From Bosea sp. PAMC 26642 (GTDB lineage: Bacteria > Pseudomonadota > Alphaproteobacteria > Rhizobiales > Beijerinckiaceae): a stretch of 64,000 nt of DNA. The notes under the pieces were generated by a model. It was not told the DNA's origin. It did no database searches and saw only the letters and a program-made list of their open reading frames with translations. Both the position numbers and the translations under genes were made by a program. How positions within the stretch are numbered: position 1 is the stretch's first letter; each line of letters opens with the position of its first letter. Positions 17,533-27,050 of this stretch are shown in pieces. Where the stretch lies: the NCBI RefSeq assembly GCF_001562255.1, contig NZ_CP014301.1, positions 3,720,001 through 3,784,000 on the forward strand. The letters run 5' to 3'.

Positions 17533-17745
17533 ATGGATCTGCAGCACCTCCAGACCGCGCATTCGGATATCCTGTCGGATCCCGAATGGATCGCGCTTGA
17601 AAGTGTTGGCGATGAGACGAGCCACTTCATCTTCGACGATGAGATGCTTCTCGGCTTGAGCGAGCGGGGGCTCGTCGAACCGCTGGGCGATCGCTGGCGT
17701 GTCACCCGCAACGGGCGGGACGCGCTGAGCACCCGCAAAGCTTGA
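17533..17745 (+). CDS. Small hypothetical protein
   Basis: A 70-residue acidic protein (MDLQHLQTAHSDILSDPEWI start) with no membrane segment. The C-terminal half, LLGLSERGLVEPLGDRWRVTRNGRDAL, looks like the wing of a winged-helix DNA-binding fold, but the domain is too short for certainty. GAGAGGAG about 6 bases before the ATG is a strong ribosome-binding site. It may be co-transcribed with the PHA-system gene 101 bases downstream. Confidence 0.7.
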   Translation: MDLQHLQTAHSDILSDPEWIALESVGDETSHFIFDDEMLLGLSERGLVEPLGDRWRVTRNGRDALSTRKA

Positions 17746-17846
17746 CGAGCCGGAAGCCGGTCCGACACGCGCCGTTCGCACCGGCTCTGGAAACCTTGCC
17801 GAACGATCCCCATTGATAATGGCCCCGGCATCGATCGCAGGACGCC

Positions 17847-18167
17847 ATGGCCAAGCCCGTCAGCATCACCGTTTCCCATGATCTCGGCCGCGAAGCCGCA
17901 GTCGCGCGCCTGCGCGGCGGCATCGACCGCGTTCGCGACAAGCTCGGCCTCGTCAGGATGCAGCTCGTCGAGGAGACCTGGACCGGCGACACGCTTCAGT
18001 TCGGCGTCGCGGCGCTGGGCCAAACTGTCCGGGGCTCGCTTGCGGTCGAGGAAACCCTGGTGCGGGTCGAGGTCATGTTGCCCTGGATCCTCGCCGTATT
18101 CGCCGAAAAACTGAAGTTGGGTGTCGAACGGCAGGGCCGGATTCTGCTCGAAAAACCCAAGGCCTGA
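17847..18167 (+). CDS. Polyhydroxyalkanoic acid system family protein
   Basis: The 106-residue product matches the PHA granule-region family (Pfam PHA_gran_rgn): [22 protein letters not shown] at the N-terminus, then a beta-rich middle and the ending [22 protein letters not shown]. Family members are found near polyhydroxyalkanoate genes and are thought to associate with PHA granules; their biochemistry is not settled. No PHA synthase or phasin gene is nearby here. Confidence 0.8.
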   Translation: MAKPVSITVSHDLGREAAVARLRGGIDRVRDKLGLVRMQLVEETWTGDTLQFGVAALGQTVRGSLAVEETLVRVEVMLPWILAVFAEKLKLGVERQGRILLEKPKA

Positions 18168-18220
18168 CCTATAGCCCCGCTTCGCACGGAACATTCGGCC
18201 GCCGCGACCATCTGAACCGA

Positions 18221-19150
18221 TCAGCCCTCGTCGGCCAGCGGGTGGAGGTCGCGCACCATGCTCTTCAGCCGGTCGTCGAGGACATGGGTGTAGATCTGCG
18301 TCGTCGCGATGTCGGCATGGCCGAGCAGCTCCTGCACCACCCGGAGATCGGCGCCGTTCTGCAGCAGATGGCTGGCAAAGGCGTGCCGCAGCACATGGGG
18401 GCTTAGGACCGAGGGTGACAACCCCGCCGCTGCGCCGAGACTCTTGAGATCGCGCGCGAAGGCCTGCCGCGTCAGGTGCCCGCTCTCGCCATCGGAGGGA
18501 AACAGCCAGCGCCCTTCCGCAGCCCCGGCCTCCCGCGCCGCCCCAAGATAGGTTTGAGCGGACAGCCGCGCCGCCTCGTTCAGCGGCACCAGCCTGTCCT
18601 TGTCGCCTTTGCCGCGCACAACCAGGAAGCGCTCGCGCGTCGTCGCGGCCGAGAGCGGCAGCGCGATCAGCTCCGAAACGCGCAGGCCCGTCGCATAGAG
18701 CATCTCGATCAGGCAGCGCATGCGCAGCGCCCTGACCCGTGCGGCGGGCGTCAGTCCCTCCCGCTCGGCCGCACACCTGGCGGCCTCGATCAGCGCGTCG
18801 ACATCGCCGACCGAGACCACCTTGGGCAGCGGCCGGCCCTGGCGCGGCCCCTCGATCGCGGCGGAGGGGTCCTTGGGAGACAGGCCCTCGGTATAGAGGA
18901 AGCGGTGGAACTGCCGCACCGCCGACAGCCGCCGCGCGCTCGATGATGCCTTAAGCCCACGCCCCGCCAGATCGCCGAGCCATCCCCGGATATCGTCGGC
19001 GACGACCTCGGTCAGCTCGCGCCCGCCCAAAAATTCGAGATAGTCCTCGATATCGCGCTCATAGGCGTCGAGCGTATTGCGGGCCGCGCCGCGCTCGGCC
19101 GCCATCATGTCGAGAAAGGCCTTGAGCCGCGCCCGCGCCTGCCGGCTCAT
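18221..19150 (-). CDS. xerD: Site-specific tyrosine recombinase XerD
   Basis: Resolves chromosome dimers at dif with XerC under FtsK control. The 309-residue protein has a SAM-like N-terminal core-binding domain ([25 protein letters not shown]) and the catalytic domain with all residues: Arg in ATGLRVSEL, Lys in [10 protein letters not shown], His-x-x-Arg in [14 protein letters not shown], His in [11 protein letters not shown] and the Tyr nucleophile in IYTHV. ATG 19150 overlaps the stop of a small upstream ORF. Position opposite aroK is a known alphaproteobacterial arrangement. Confidence 0.95.
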   Translation of the reverse strand: MSRQARARLKAFLDMMAAERGAARNTLDAYERDIEDYLEFLGGRELTEVVADDIRGWLGDLAGRGLKASSSARRLSAVRQFHRFLYTEGLSPKDPSAAIEGPRQGRPLPKVVSVGDVDALIEAARCAAEREGLTPAARVRALRMRCLIEMLYATGLRVSELIALPLSAATTRERFLVVRGKGDKDRLVPLNEAARLSAQTYLGAAREAGAAEGRWLFPSDGESGHLTRQAFARDLKSLGAAAGLSPSVLSPHVLRHAFASHLLQNGADLRVVQELLGHADIATTQIYTHVLDDRLKSMVRDLHPLADEG

Positions 19151-19293
19151 CGCGGCTGCAGCTTTGCGGGCGGCACCACCTCGATCATCTCGCGCGGCTC
19201 CGGCGTCACGAAGGTGACCAGCGCGATCATGCCGCCGAAGACGAGCCCGGCCAGGATGACGAGGAAGGCGACGAATCTGAACAGCGTCGGCAC
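19147..19293 (-). CDS. 48-residue single-span membrane protein upstream of xerD
   Basis: A GTG at 19293 opens a short frame: PTLFRFVAFLVILAGLVF, then GGMIALVTFVTPEPREMIEV and a Pro-rich end KLQPR. The N-terminal half is one hydrophobic helix; the rest is a short polar tail. Its TGA overlaps the xerD ATG (ATGA), evidence that the frame is translated and coupled to xerD. I believe histidine-kinase-size databases contain similar tiny proteins in this place in related genera, but the function is unknown. Confidence 0.65.
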   Translation of the reverse strand: MPTLFRFVAFLVILAGLVFGGMIALVTFVTPEPREMIEVVPPAKLQPR

Positions 19294-19476
19294 GGCGCGA
19301 CGATCCTCGGCAAAATGCGAGCCCCTTGAGTCGGGACCTGACGGTTATTCCCGATGCGGATGGCGGGACGCAAGGGCATGGTCGCGCGCGAGCCCGAAAC
19401 CGACGCCGGTTTCCCCGTGACAGGGGCATGACGCCGCCGGATTGCTCATGCTAAAGCGGCTTCGGGAAACGCCGTC

Positions 19477-20082
19477 ATGAGCATGAACGCAGACACGATC
19501 GAAACGATCGACCGGACGGAATTGCGCGCCGCGCTCGGGCAGCGCGCCATCGTGCTCGTCGGCATGATGGGCTCGGGCAAGAGCTCGGTCGGTCGCCGGC
19601 TGGGCGCCCGACTCGGCCTGTCCTTCGTCGATGCCGATACCGAAATCGAGACCGCCGCCGGCATGACGATCCCGGAGATCTTTTCCCAGCGCGGCGAGAC
19701 CGAGTTCCGCGACGGCGAGCGTCGCGTCATCAGCCGCATCCTCACGACGCGCGCACCGCTCGTTCTCGCGACCGGCGGCGGTGCCTATATGAACGCCGAG
19801 ACGCGCGGCCGTATCGCTGAGCTCGGCATCTCGATCTGGCTCAGAGCCGAGCCCGACGTGCTGATGCGCCGCGTGCGCAAGCGCTCGAACCGGCCTTTGC
19901 TGCAGACCGCCGACCCCGACGCCACCTTGCGGCGTATGCTGCTCGAGCGCGAGCCGGTCTACGCGCTGGCCGACCTGACCCTGACCTCCCGCGACGTCCC
20001 CCATGAGGTCGTCGTCGAGGATGCCATCCTCGCGCTCGACCGGTATCTTCGGTCGCCGCAGCCGGAACGGACCGTTTCGTGA
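19477..20082 (+). CDS. aroK: Shikimate kinase
   Basis: Phosphorylates shikimate at the 3-hydroxyl in aromatic amino acid synthesis. Walker A is GMMGSGKSSVGRRL, followed by FVDADTEIE (Asp binding shikimate and Mg), RGETEFRDGE (Arg-Glu contacts) and LATGGGAYM (Walker B-like). The LID arginine region NRPLLQTADP is present. At 201 residues it is slightly longer than usual because of N- and C-terminal tails. The stop overlaps the GTG start of aroB, the usual aroK-aroB operon. Confidence 0.96.
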   Translation: MSMNADTIETIDRTELRAALGQRAIVLVGMMGSGKSSVGRRLGARLGLSFVDADTEIETAAGMTIPEIFSQRGETEFRDGERRVISRILTTRAPLVLATGGGAYMNAETRGRIAELGISIWLRAEPDVLMRRVRKRSNRPLLQTADPDATLRRMLLEREPVYALADLTLTSRDVPHEVVVEDAILALDRYLRSPQPERTVS

Positions 20083-21233
20083 ATATCACCAGGACGGAAA
20101 CGCCGGGCGGGCGCATCGTCGTGCCGGTCGCACTCGAAGGCCGCGCCTACGATATCCAGATCGGCCGCCATCAGCTCTGCGAGGCTGCGGCCCTGATCGG
20201 CGCGCTGGCGCCGGGCGCAAAGGTCGCGCTCGTCACCGACGAGACCGTCGCAACGCTTCATGCGCCAGCGTTGGAGGCTTGCTTCCATCAGGAGGGCATC
20301 GCCGTGACGCGGATCGTGGTCCCGCCCGGCGAGGCCACCAAGTCCTATGCGCAACTCGTGTCGCTTTGCGACGCGCTGCTGGCGGCGAAGATCGAGCGCG
20401 ACGATCTCGTCGTCGCCTTTGGCGGCGGCGTGGTGGGCGATCTCACCGGCTTTGCCGCGGCCGTACTCCGGCGCGGCGTGCGCTTTGTCCAGATTCCCAC
20501 GACCTTGCTGGCCCAGGTCGATTCCTCCGTCGGCGGCAAGACCGGCATCAATTCCAGTCACGGCAAGAACCTGATCGGCGCCTTTCACCAGCCGGCGCTG
20601 GTCATCGCCGACACCGCTTTGCTCGACACGCTGAGCGAGCGCGAATTCAAGGCCGGCTATGCCGAGGTGGTCAAATACGGCCTGATCGGCGATCCCGATT
20701 TCTTCGACTGGTGCGAGGCCAACTGGAGCCGCATCATCGCCGGCGGTCCGGAGCGCGACCATGCCGTCGCCGTTTCCTGCCGCGCCAAGGCGGCGATCGT
20801 CGCCCGCGACGAGCGCGAGGACGGCGACCGCGCCTTGCTCAACCTCGGCCACACCTTCGCGCACGCGCTCGAACGTCTGACGAAATACGATTCCACGCGG
20901 CTGGTCCATGGCGAGGCGGTCGCCATCGGTCTGGCGCTCGCCTTCCGCTTTTCGCAGCGCCTGGGCCTCTGTCCCGGTCAGGACGCCGTGCGCGTCGGCC
21001 GCCATCTCGATGCCGTCGGCCTGCCGAGCACTCTTCAGCAGGTGCCCGGGGGAGCCGGCAGCGCCGACGAGATCGTCGCCGCCATGGGCCAGGACAAGAA
21101 GGTCAAGCGCGGCGCGCTGACCTTCATCCTCGCCCGCGGCATCGGCAAGAGCTTCATCGCGCCGGGCGTCGCGGCCGACGAGGTCAGGGCCTTCGTGGAA
21201 GACGAGCTTGTGATGAAAGGGGCGGCGGACTGA
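20079..21233 (+). CDS. aroB: 3-dehydroquinate synthase
   Basis: Converts DAHP to 3-dehydroquinate using NAD and a divalent metal. The 384-residue product has the NAD-binding GGGVVGDLTGFAAAVLRRGV and TTLLAQVDSSVGGKTGINSSHGKN motifs, the metal ligands in AEVVKYGLIGDPDFF and the His pairs in NLGHTFAHALE and LVHGEAVAIG. It begins with GTG at 20079, overlapping the aroK stop by four bases (GTGA), which indicates translational coupling. Confidence 0.97.
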   Translation: MNITRTETPGGRIVVPVALEGRAYDIQIGRHQLCEAAALIGALAPGAKVALVTDETVATLHAPALEACFHQEGIAVTRIVVPPGEATKSYAQLVSLCDALLAAKIERDDLVVAFGGGVVGDLTGFAAAVLRRGVRFVQIPTTLLAQVDSSVGGKTGINSSHGKNLIGAFHQPALVIADTALLDTLSEREFKAGYAEVVKYGLIGDPDFFDWCEANWSRIIAGGPERDHAVAVSCRAKAAIVARDEREDGDRALLNLGHTFAHALERLTKYDSTRLVHGEAVAIGLALAFRFSQRLGLCPGQDAVRVGRHLDAVGLPSTLQQVPGGAGSADEIVAAMGQDKKVKRGALTFILARGIGKSFIAPGVAADEVRAFVEDELVMKGAAD

Positions 21234-21298
21234 CCGACGACGCTTCGTGACGGCCGCTCTGGTGGAGACGGCCGACGCACGAGCGCGGTTGTGGAGCT

Positions 21299-22327
21299 TT
21301 AGGTTGTGGCGCGGGCGAAGGCCGGCACCTGGAAGCGCCGGCGGTAAGCCCCCGGTGTCATCCCGGTAACCCGCTTGAACAACCTGCGGAAGAAGGCGGC
21401 ATCCTCGTAGCCGACCTTCCAGCTGATCTCGTCGGCCGGCGCATCGGTCCGTTCGAGCCGACGTTTGGCGTCTTCGATGCGGAGGCGCTGAACGTAGTCG
21501 ATCGGCGCGAAGCCCGTCGCCTCGGTGAAACGCCGCTTGAATGTGCGCTCGGCCAACCCCGAACGCCGCACGATCTCCTCGACCGGGCTCGCAACGGAGA
21601 AGTGCGCCGCAAGCCAGGATTGCGTGTCCGCGATAATTGCGTCGCCATGATCCGTCCGGCCCTGAAAGACGATGTAGGGGGCGAGCCCGTCGTGGTGCCA
21701 TTGCAGCGCAAAGGAACGTGCCACGGTCTGCGCTGCCGTCGCGCCGACATAGCGAGCGATCAAATAGAGCACGAGGTCGTGCCAGGTCATCGAGGCCCCG
21801 GAACTGACGAGTTCCTCGCGCGCCCCCGAAACCACCAGCACGCGATCGGGCCGCAGCGGCACATGCGGGAACGCACGGGAAAACGGCTCGGCATAAGCCC
21901 AGTGCACGGTGGTTTCCTGGCCATCGAACAGGCCGGTCTCGGCAAGCAGGAACACGCCTGAGCAGGCCGAGCACAGCAGTGCGCCCTTGCCATGCATGTG
22001 CCGGGCCCACTCGACGATTTCGGGATAGCGGCCGGGCACCCAGCCGCCGGGCCGCAGCAGGACCGACGGCACGATGATGATATCCGTCGCGGCAACCTCC
22101 GAGACCGCCATGTGAGCCTCCACAGCGAGACCGCTCGCAAGCGCGACGCTGCCGCGTTCCGCCGCTACGATCTCGACCGTGAACGGCGGCTCCTCAGGCA
22201 GCGACGGCTCGGTACGTCCGAGCATCCGGAATGCGCCGAGCACGTCATAGATCCCGCTGAGGGTCGATATGACCGCATCCGGGATGGCAACCAGGCTGAC
22301 ATGCAGCGGTCGTGTCGTCGCTGACAT
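21299..22327 (-). CDS. GlxA-family AraC-type transcriptional regulator
   Basis: A 342-residue regulator with a DJ-1/PfpI-like N-terminal domain (nucleophile-elbow-like LLCSACSGVFLLAETGLFDG) and a C-terminal AraC double helix-turn-helix (VASPVEEIVRRSGLAERTFKRRF and ADEISWKVGYEDAAFFRRLFKRV). Such proteins sense small metabolites through the N-terminal domain. ATG 22327 is chosen because the next upstream residues lack family character. It is divergent from the methyltransferase gene across 126 bases and is the likely regulator of it. Confidence 0.92.
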   Translation of the reverse strand: MSATTRPLHVSLVAIPDAVISTLSGIYDVLGAFRMLGRTEPSLPEEPPFTVEIVAAERGSVALASGLAVEAHMAVSEVAATDIIIVPSVLLRPGGWVPGRYPEIVEWARHMHGKGALLCSACSGVFLLAETGLFDGQETTVHWAYAEPFSRAFPHVPLRPDRVLVVSGAREELVSSGASMTWHDLVLYLIARYVGATAAQTVARSFALQWHHDGLAPYIVFQGRTDHGDAIIADTQSWLAAHFSVASPVEEIVRRSGLAERTFKRRFTEATGFAPIDYVQRLRIEDAKRRLERTDAPADEISWKVGYEDAAFFRRLFKRVTGMTPGAYRRRFQVPAFARATT

Positions 22328-22453
22328 TCGAAGATCTCCTGGCACCAACGAACCGCCGTTGGCTCGTCTCGCACTCCCGCACCACACGGCCGATCGCCAT
22401 CCTGCTGTCGAGCCTCGGCGCAGAGGGCGCGAGACGCAAGAATGGAGTGAACA

Positions 22454-23512
22454 ATGACCGTGAATCAGCAGAAGCTCGGCAGCCTCGTCGAGCGATTGAT
22501 CGGAGAAATCTCCGCCGGATATGGCGGCGTCATGGTGAGTTTGGGCGATAAGCTCGGCCTCTACAAGGCCATGGCGGGCGCCGGACCCTTGAGCTCACAG
22601 GAGGTTGCAAGACGTAGCGGCTGCGCCGAGCGATACGTCCGCGAATGGCTCAACTCCCAGGTCGCCGGCGGCTACATCGACTACCACGCGACATCCAGGA
22701 CCTACGAGCTGACGCCAGAGCAGGCCATGGTCCTTGCCGACGGGCTGAGCCCGGTCTTTCTGCCCCATGCCTGGGAGATCGTCTCGTCGATGTGGGCCGA
22801 CGAACCGAAGACGCTCGCCGCGTTCAAAACGGGCAAGGGCGTGAGTTGGGGCGAGCATGACGAGCGGCTGTTCTGCGGCATCGGCGCATTCTACCGGAAC
22901 GCCTACAGCGCGAACCTCGTCAACGAGTGGCTTCCCATGCTCTCCGGCGTGACGGCCAAGCTCGAGAAGGGCGCCACGGTCGCCGATATCGGCTGCGGAC
23001 ATGGTCACTCCACGGTGCTGATGGCGAAGGCTTTTCCCGAGAGCCGGTTCTGGGGCTTCGACATGCACGAGGAATCGATCGACGTCGCCCGCCAGGTGGC
23101 CCGTGCGGCCGGTGTCGAGGATCGCGTCCGTTTCGAGGTCGAGAAGGCGGATACCTATGCCAGGCGTGGCTACGATCTGCTCTGCTTCTTCGACTGCCTG
23201 CACGACATGGGCCGGCCTGTGGAAGCAGTGCGCTATGCGGCGACCGCCATGGCCGAGGACGGCACGCTCATGCTGATCGAGCCGTTCGCCGGGGATCGCG
23301 TCGAGGACAACATCAACCCGGTCGGACGGCTCTATTATGCCGGATCGACGACCATGTGCTGCGCCCACGCGATATCGGAGAACGGCACTCACGTTCTCGG
23401 CGCCCAGGCGGGCCCGAGTCAGCTCGAGGCAATCCTGAACACGGCCGGGTTCGGCACGGTGCGCAGGGCGGTCGAGACACCGTTCAATCTGATCATCGAG
23501 GCGCGCCGGTAA
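22454..23512 (+). CDS. Class I SAM-dependent methyltransferase with N-terminal winged helix
   Basis: The 352-residue protein has an N-terminal winged-helix dimerisation domain (SSQEVARRSGCAERYVREWLNSQ) as in O-methyltransferase-like and Rv2258c-like enzymes, then a Rossmann methyltransferase domain with the SAM motif VADIGCGHGHSTVLMAKAFP near residue 177. The acidic residue ending strand 2 appears in FWGFDMHEESID. Substrate not predictable. It stands alone, ends in a perfect hairpin and is divergent from a GlxA-type regulator. Confidence 0.9.
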   Translation: MTVNQQKLGSLVERLIGEISAGYGGVMVSLGDKLGLYKAMAGAGPLSSQEVARRSGCAERYVREWLNSQVAGGYIDYHATSRTYELTPEQAMVLADGLSPVFLPHAWEIVSSMWADEPKTLAAFKTGKGVSWGEHDERLFCGIGAFYRNAYSANLVNEWLPMLSGVTAKLEKGATVADIGCGHGHSTVLMAKAFPESRFWGFDMHEESIDVARQVARAAGVEDRVRFEVEKADTYARRGYDLLCFFDCLHDMGRPVEAVRYAATAMAEDGTLMLIEPFAGDRVEDNINPVGRLYYAGSTTMCCAHAISENGTHVLGAQAGPSQLEAILNTAGFGTVRRAVETPFNLIIEARR

Positions 23513-23520
23513 CGCGATTC

Positions 23521-23556
23521 CGGATGTTCAGGGAGCCGTGGCGCCCTGAACATCCG
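23521..23556. terminator. Perfect 13-bp hairpin after the methyltransferase gene
   Basis: CGGATGTTCAGGG (23521-23533) and CCCTGAACATCCG (23544-23556) are exact inverted copies around a 10-base loop, 9 bases after the stop codon. There is no T-run, so it is a factor-dependent terminator, an mRNA-stabilising structure or a binding site rather than a classic intrinsic terminator. Confidence 0.65.
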
Positions 23557-23709
23557 AAGGACGATCGGAAGCTGGCATCAACTACGCAATCCGGAGGGCC
23601 GAAAAACGACCATAATCTGCTTTTCCAGCATCATCTAAAGACATAGGGAACGCCGGCCTCTACTGCTACTATACCGAAATTCCGCCGTTACTGTTCACCG
23701 AGTGTCATC

Positions 23710-24705
23710 ATGCCGACCGACAACCCACAGTCGTGGAACGCCGATAACCTGCGCCGCGCGATCAGCGCCGCCGGGGTCGCCCTGTGGTCGTGGAACGTCG
23801 AGACCGACGGGTTCGCAATGGACGAACGGGGATACGCCTTGTGGGCCGTGCCGCACGAAGAGCCGATCAAATTCGAGGATCTGTCGGCCCGCATCCACCC
23901 CGCCGACCGGGATCGGGTCCGGGCTGCTTTCACGGCGACGCGGGCCATCGTCGGGGCCTATGAGATCGATTTCCGCATCATCATCGATGAGGAAATCCGC
24001 TGGATTTCAGCGCGCGGCATCGGCAACGATTCCCATCTGCACAAAGGGCTGGCATACGGGGTCTTTCTCGACGTGACCGGACGCAAGCAGGCTGAGGAAG
24101 GCCATGAGTTGCTTGCCGGAGAGATGAGCCACCGCGTCAAGAACCTCCTCGCCATCGCCTCGGGCCTGACCCAGATCTCGTCGCGAGCGACCACGACGGC
24201 CAAGGAGATGGCGACCGAACTGACAGGCCGGCTGGCAGCGCTCGGCCGCGCTCATGACCTGGTACGACCGCTCCCTGGCCATCAGGGTCAGGCGGCTCTG
24301 CTTGGAGACCTGCTGTCGATTCTGCTCTCTCCCTATGAGGACATGGGCGCCTTCAGCGGGCGCATCCGGGTTGCCGTCCCGCGCATGGGCGTCGGCGAAA
24401 ACGCGGCGACGACGCTGGCGCTCGTCATCCATGAGCTTGCGACGAATTCGCTGAAATACGGAGCGCTGTCGGCGGAAGAAGGCTCCCTCGACGTCTCCGG
24501 GTTCTCGGAAGACGACGAGATCAAGATCGTCTGGACGGAGCGGGGCGGTCCCACAGTCGAACCGCCCAACGGCGCCGGCGGCTATGGCAGCCGCCTCGTC
24601 GTGCGCAGTATTTCGGGCCAATTGGGCGGTTCGATCGACTACAACTGGTCGCCCGAGGGGGTCATCGTGACGCTGCGGCTCAAGGCCGCGAAACTGGCCG
24701 ACTAG
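23710..24705 (+). CDS. PAS-domain HWE-family sensor histidine kinase
   Basis: A soluble 331-residue kinase. Residues about 10-125 form a PAS fold (ISAAGVALWSWNVETDGF, ending VTGRKQAEE). The phosphoacceptor His is in EMSHRVKNLLAIASGL, the HWE/HisKA_2 signature. The ATP-binding domain has the N-box ALVIHELATNSLKYGALS, the WTE of IVWTERGGP that names the family, and GYGSRLVVRSI. HWE kinases commonly serve light or general-stress signalling in alphaproteobacteria. The gene converges with a response regulator gene, overlapping by four bases at the stops. Confidence 0.93.
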   Translation: MPTDNPQSWNADNLRRAISAAGVALWSWNVETDGFAMDERGYALWAVPHEEPIKFEDLSARIHPADRDRVRAAFTATRAIVGAYEIDFRIIIDEEIRWISARGIGNDSHLHKGLAYGVFLDVTGRKQAEEGHELLAGEMSHRVKNLLAIASGLTQISSRATTTAKEMATELTGRLAALGRAHDLVRPLPGHQGQAALLGDLLSILLSPYEDMGAFSGRIRVAVPRMGVGENAATTLALVIHELATNSLKYGALSAEEGSLDVSGFSEDDEIKIVWTERGGPTVEPPNGAGGYGSRLVVRSISGQLGGSIDYNWSPEGVIVTLRLKAAKLAD

Positions 24706-25058
24706 GCGGCGCGCCGCACGGCTTCCATGACGGACGCCTCCGAATACGGCTTCCGAAGGAACGTGACATCCGTGGGCATCTCGTCCGGCTGGGGCCGGAT
24801 CCGGCCACTTGCGATGATGATGGTCACCGGCGGCCAGCGGTCACGCACGGCGAAGGCGAGCTTCAGTCCGTTCATCGAACCCGGCATCTCGATGTCGGTG
24901 AAGACGACGGTGATCTCGGGGCGGGACTCCAGCAGCAGGATCGCTTCGTCCGCATTGCTCGCCTCGACGACCTCGATGCCGGCGTCCTCGATCATGGACA
25001 CGACGTCCATCCGGATCATGGCATCATCTTCGACGACTAGGACGACCAGGCTCGACAT
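24702..25058 (-). CDS. Single-domain response regulator
   Basis: A 118-residue receiver with no output domain. The acidic pair is in VVEDDAMIRMD, the phosphorylated Asp in VVFTDIEMPGSMNG, the Thr/Ser switch in IIIASGR and the conserved Lys in TFLRKPYSE. The start at 25058 gives the standard MSSLVVLVVEDD; an upstream extension to 25271 has no receiver character. It converges with the HWE kinase and is a plausible phosphorylation partner or sink for it. Confidence 0.93.
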   Translation of the reverse strand: MSSLVVLVVEDDAMIRMDVVSMIEDAGIEVVEASNADEAILLLESRPEITVVFTDIEMPGSMNGLKLAFAVRDRWPPVTIIIASGRIRPQPDEMPTDVTFLRKPYSEASVMEAVRRAA

Positions 25059-25318
25059 GCACAAAAACTCGCTGACAGATGGGTCAACGTTGCCCGAAAA
25101 GGATAGTTGCACGCGCGTGTAAAGAAACAGGCTCGTCCTATCCACCGCCATTGACCGACAGGTTGCCATGCGCCCGGCTGGCTTCTGACGTGCAAGCCGG
25201 ACACCGCAGCTGCTTCCCACGCGGGACAAATGCTTATCCGACTGTGGAGGAAAAACGCAGTAACAGGTCACGGGCCGGGGCCGACGACGTCCTGCTGACT
25301 CACTCGTTGCCGGTCGCT

Positions 25319-26251
25319 TTAGAAGCGCTTGGCGGACAGAACGTCGAAGGTCTTGCCGATCGTCGCCAGCGCCTTGTCGTAATCTGCGAGCGACAAGCAG
25401 GCGATCAGCGCATCGATGATCGCCAGCTGGGCAATGCGGCTCGTCATCGCCTCGGTGCGGAAATGGGTCTCGCGCGCCATCGTGTGCAGCACGATATCGG
25501 CAAAGGCGAGCAGTGGCGACTTGCCGAAATTGGTGATGCAGATCGTCGTAGCGCCGGCTTCCTTGGCGAGCTTCGTGGCCGAGACCGTCTCATGGGTGCT
25601 GCCGGAATGGGAGATCGTGATCACGGTGACATCCGGCCCGGTCAGCGAGGCGCTGATCGCCTGGATATGGGAATCGACCACCACTTTTGCCTCGACGCCG
25701 ATGCGCAGCAGTCGATAATGGGCGTCTTCGGCGATCGGGGCGGCGCTGCCGATGCCGTAGAGCTCGACACGTCGCGCTTTCAGGATCGCGGCGACCGCGG
25801 CTTCCATCGCACCGGTGTCGAGCACCTTCATGGTATCGTGGAGGGCCTGGAGATCGCTGCGGAAGATCTTCTCGATCACCGTCCCGGTGTCGTCTGTGCG
25901 CGCAAGATCTTCGTGGATGAACTGAACCGGCTGCACCAGATCGCGGGCAAGCGCGATCTTGACCTGCTGGAAGCCCTTCGCACCGAGCTGCTGGCACAGC
26001 GAGATAACGCTGCCTTCGCTGGCGCCGGCGCGCTCGGCCACCTCGGTAACCGACATGTGCACCACATCGGCGGCGTGCCCGATCATGAAATCTGCGATAC
26101 GCGCTGCGGTCGGCGGCAGGTTGCCACGCAACGCCTGCAGGCGGTCGAGCGCACTCCCGAGCCCAGGCGCCCCGGTGCCTTTCCGTTTCTCGGCCGCGTT
26201 CTCGCCTGGGCTGGGCTGGATCGACGTAGAGTTGCTATTCGGCGAGGTCAT
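25319..26251 (-). CDS. MurR/RpiR-family transcriptional regulator
   Basis: A 310-residue repressor-type protein: N-terminal HTH_6 domain from about residue 28 (LQALRGNLPPTAARIADFMIGHAADVVHMSVTEVAERAGASEGSV) and a C-terminal SIS sugar-phosphate isomerase fold (ILKARRVELYGIGSAA, then TVITISHSGSTHETVSATKLAKEAGA) that usually binds a phosphosugar. Its start overlaps the stop of the HAD phosphatase gene (ATGA), placing it second in a two-gene operon divergent from the ABC transporter, which it probably controls. Confidence 0.93.
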   Translation of the reverse strand: MTSPNSNSTSIQPSPGENAAEKRKGTGAPGLGSALDRLQALRGNLPPTAARIADFMIGHAADVVHMSVTEVAERAGASEGSVISLCQQLGAKGFQQVKIALARDLVQPVQFIHEDLARTDDTGTVIEKIFRSDLQALHDTMKVLDTGAMEAAVAAILKARRVELYGIGSAAPIAEDAHYRLLRIGVEAKVVVDSHIQAISASLTGPDVTVITISHSGSTHETVSATKLAKEAGATTICITNFGKSPLLAFADIVLHTMARETHFRTEAMTSRIAQLAIIDALIACLSLADYDKALATIGKTFDVLSAKRF

Positions 26252-27006
26252 GCCTGAGAGGCTAACATACCGGCGGCTTCGCGCACCGGCTGCCGATCCG
26301 TTGTCCCTGGAAACACGCCGTCACGAAGCTGGAAATAGCGCAGGCCGTAGCGGCGCGCGCCTTCGCCATCGGTCGCCGGGTTGTCGCCGACCATCATCAC
26401 GGCGCGCTTGGGCAGGCCGAGAAGCTTGAGCCCGGCCTCGAACAGCGCAGGCTCCGGCTTGCCGACGATGCGATGCGGCACCGGGCCGGTGCAGGCCAAT
26501 AGTGCTGCCAGCAAGGCGCCGGTCTCCGGCACCACCGTGTCATCGGGTCCGGGATGGACGAGGTCGGGATTGGCGGCGACGAGTTCGGCGCCGTCCCGCA
26601 CCGCATTGGCCGCGACCATCAGGCGTTCATAGGAGAAATGCCGGTCACGACCGAGGAAGACGATGTCGGCCCGCGCCTGGACCGGAAGAAGCCCCAGGTC
26701 ACGAGCATGGGCCATCAGGCTCTTGCCCGCCAGCATGAGGATGCGGGCGCGCGGCCGACGGCGCGCGATCTCGTCGAGCGCCGTCGTGCCCGCCAGCACG
26801 ATCTTGCGGGGACCGACGATCAGCCCCATCCGCTTGAGGCCGCGCGACAATTCCAGTGGCGTATGCTCGGCGTCGTTGGAGACGACGACGAAGCGGCCCT
26901 CCAGCATCTCGAGAAAAGCGCTCGCACCCGGCAGCGCCTGCCGGCCGCGCACCAGGGTGCCGTCGAGATCGACAAGACAACCGCCAACATCCTGAAGCCA
27001 GCCCAT
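26248..27006 (-). CDS. HAD-IIA (NagD-like) phosphatase
   Basis: A 252-residue HAD-superfamily hydrolase of type IIA. Motif I is LVDLDGTLVRG, motif II is VVVSND, motif III includes the Lys of IVGKPEPALFEA and motif IV is MMVGDNPATDGEGA. The C2B cap between motifs II and III is typical of NagD, phosphoglycolate and pNPPase-like enzymes, which dephosphorylate small phosphoesters. ATG 27006 gives a normal N-terminus. It is first in the operon with the RpiR regulator. Confidence 0.9.
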   Translation of the reverse strand: MGWLQDVGGCLVDLDGTLVRGRQALPGASAFLEMLEGRFVVVSNDAEHTPLELSRGLKRMGLIVGPRKIVLAGTTALDEIARRRPRARILMLAGKSLMAHARDLGLLPVQARADIVFLGRDRHFSYERLMVAANAVRDGAELVAANPDLVHPGPDDTVVPETGALLAALLACTGPVPHRIVGKPEPALFEAGLKLLGLPKRAVMMVGDNPATDGEGARRYGLRYFQLRDGVFPGTTDRQPVREAAGMLASQA

Positions 27007-27050
27007 CGCGCGAATCCGAAATCGTACCGGGAAGAGCACAAAGCCATGAA

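Noticed and set aside
25059..25130. EcfG-like box GCAAC-N16-CGTT upstream of the response regulator
   Set aside because: The -35 box deviates at a conserved base, so I do not call it; worth noting only.
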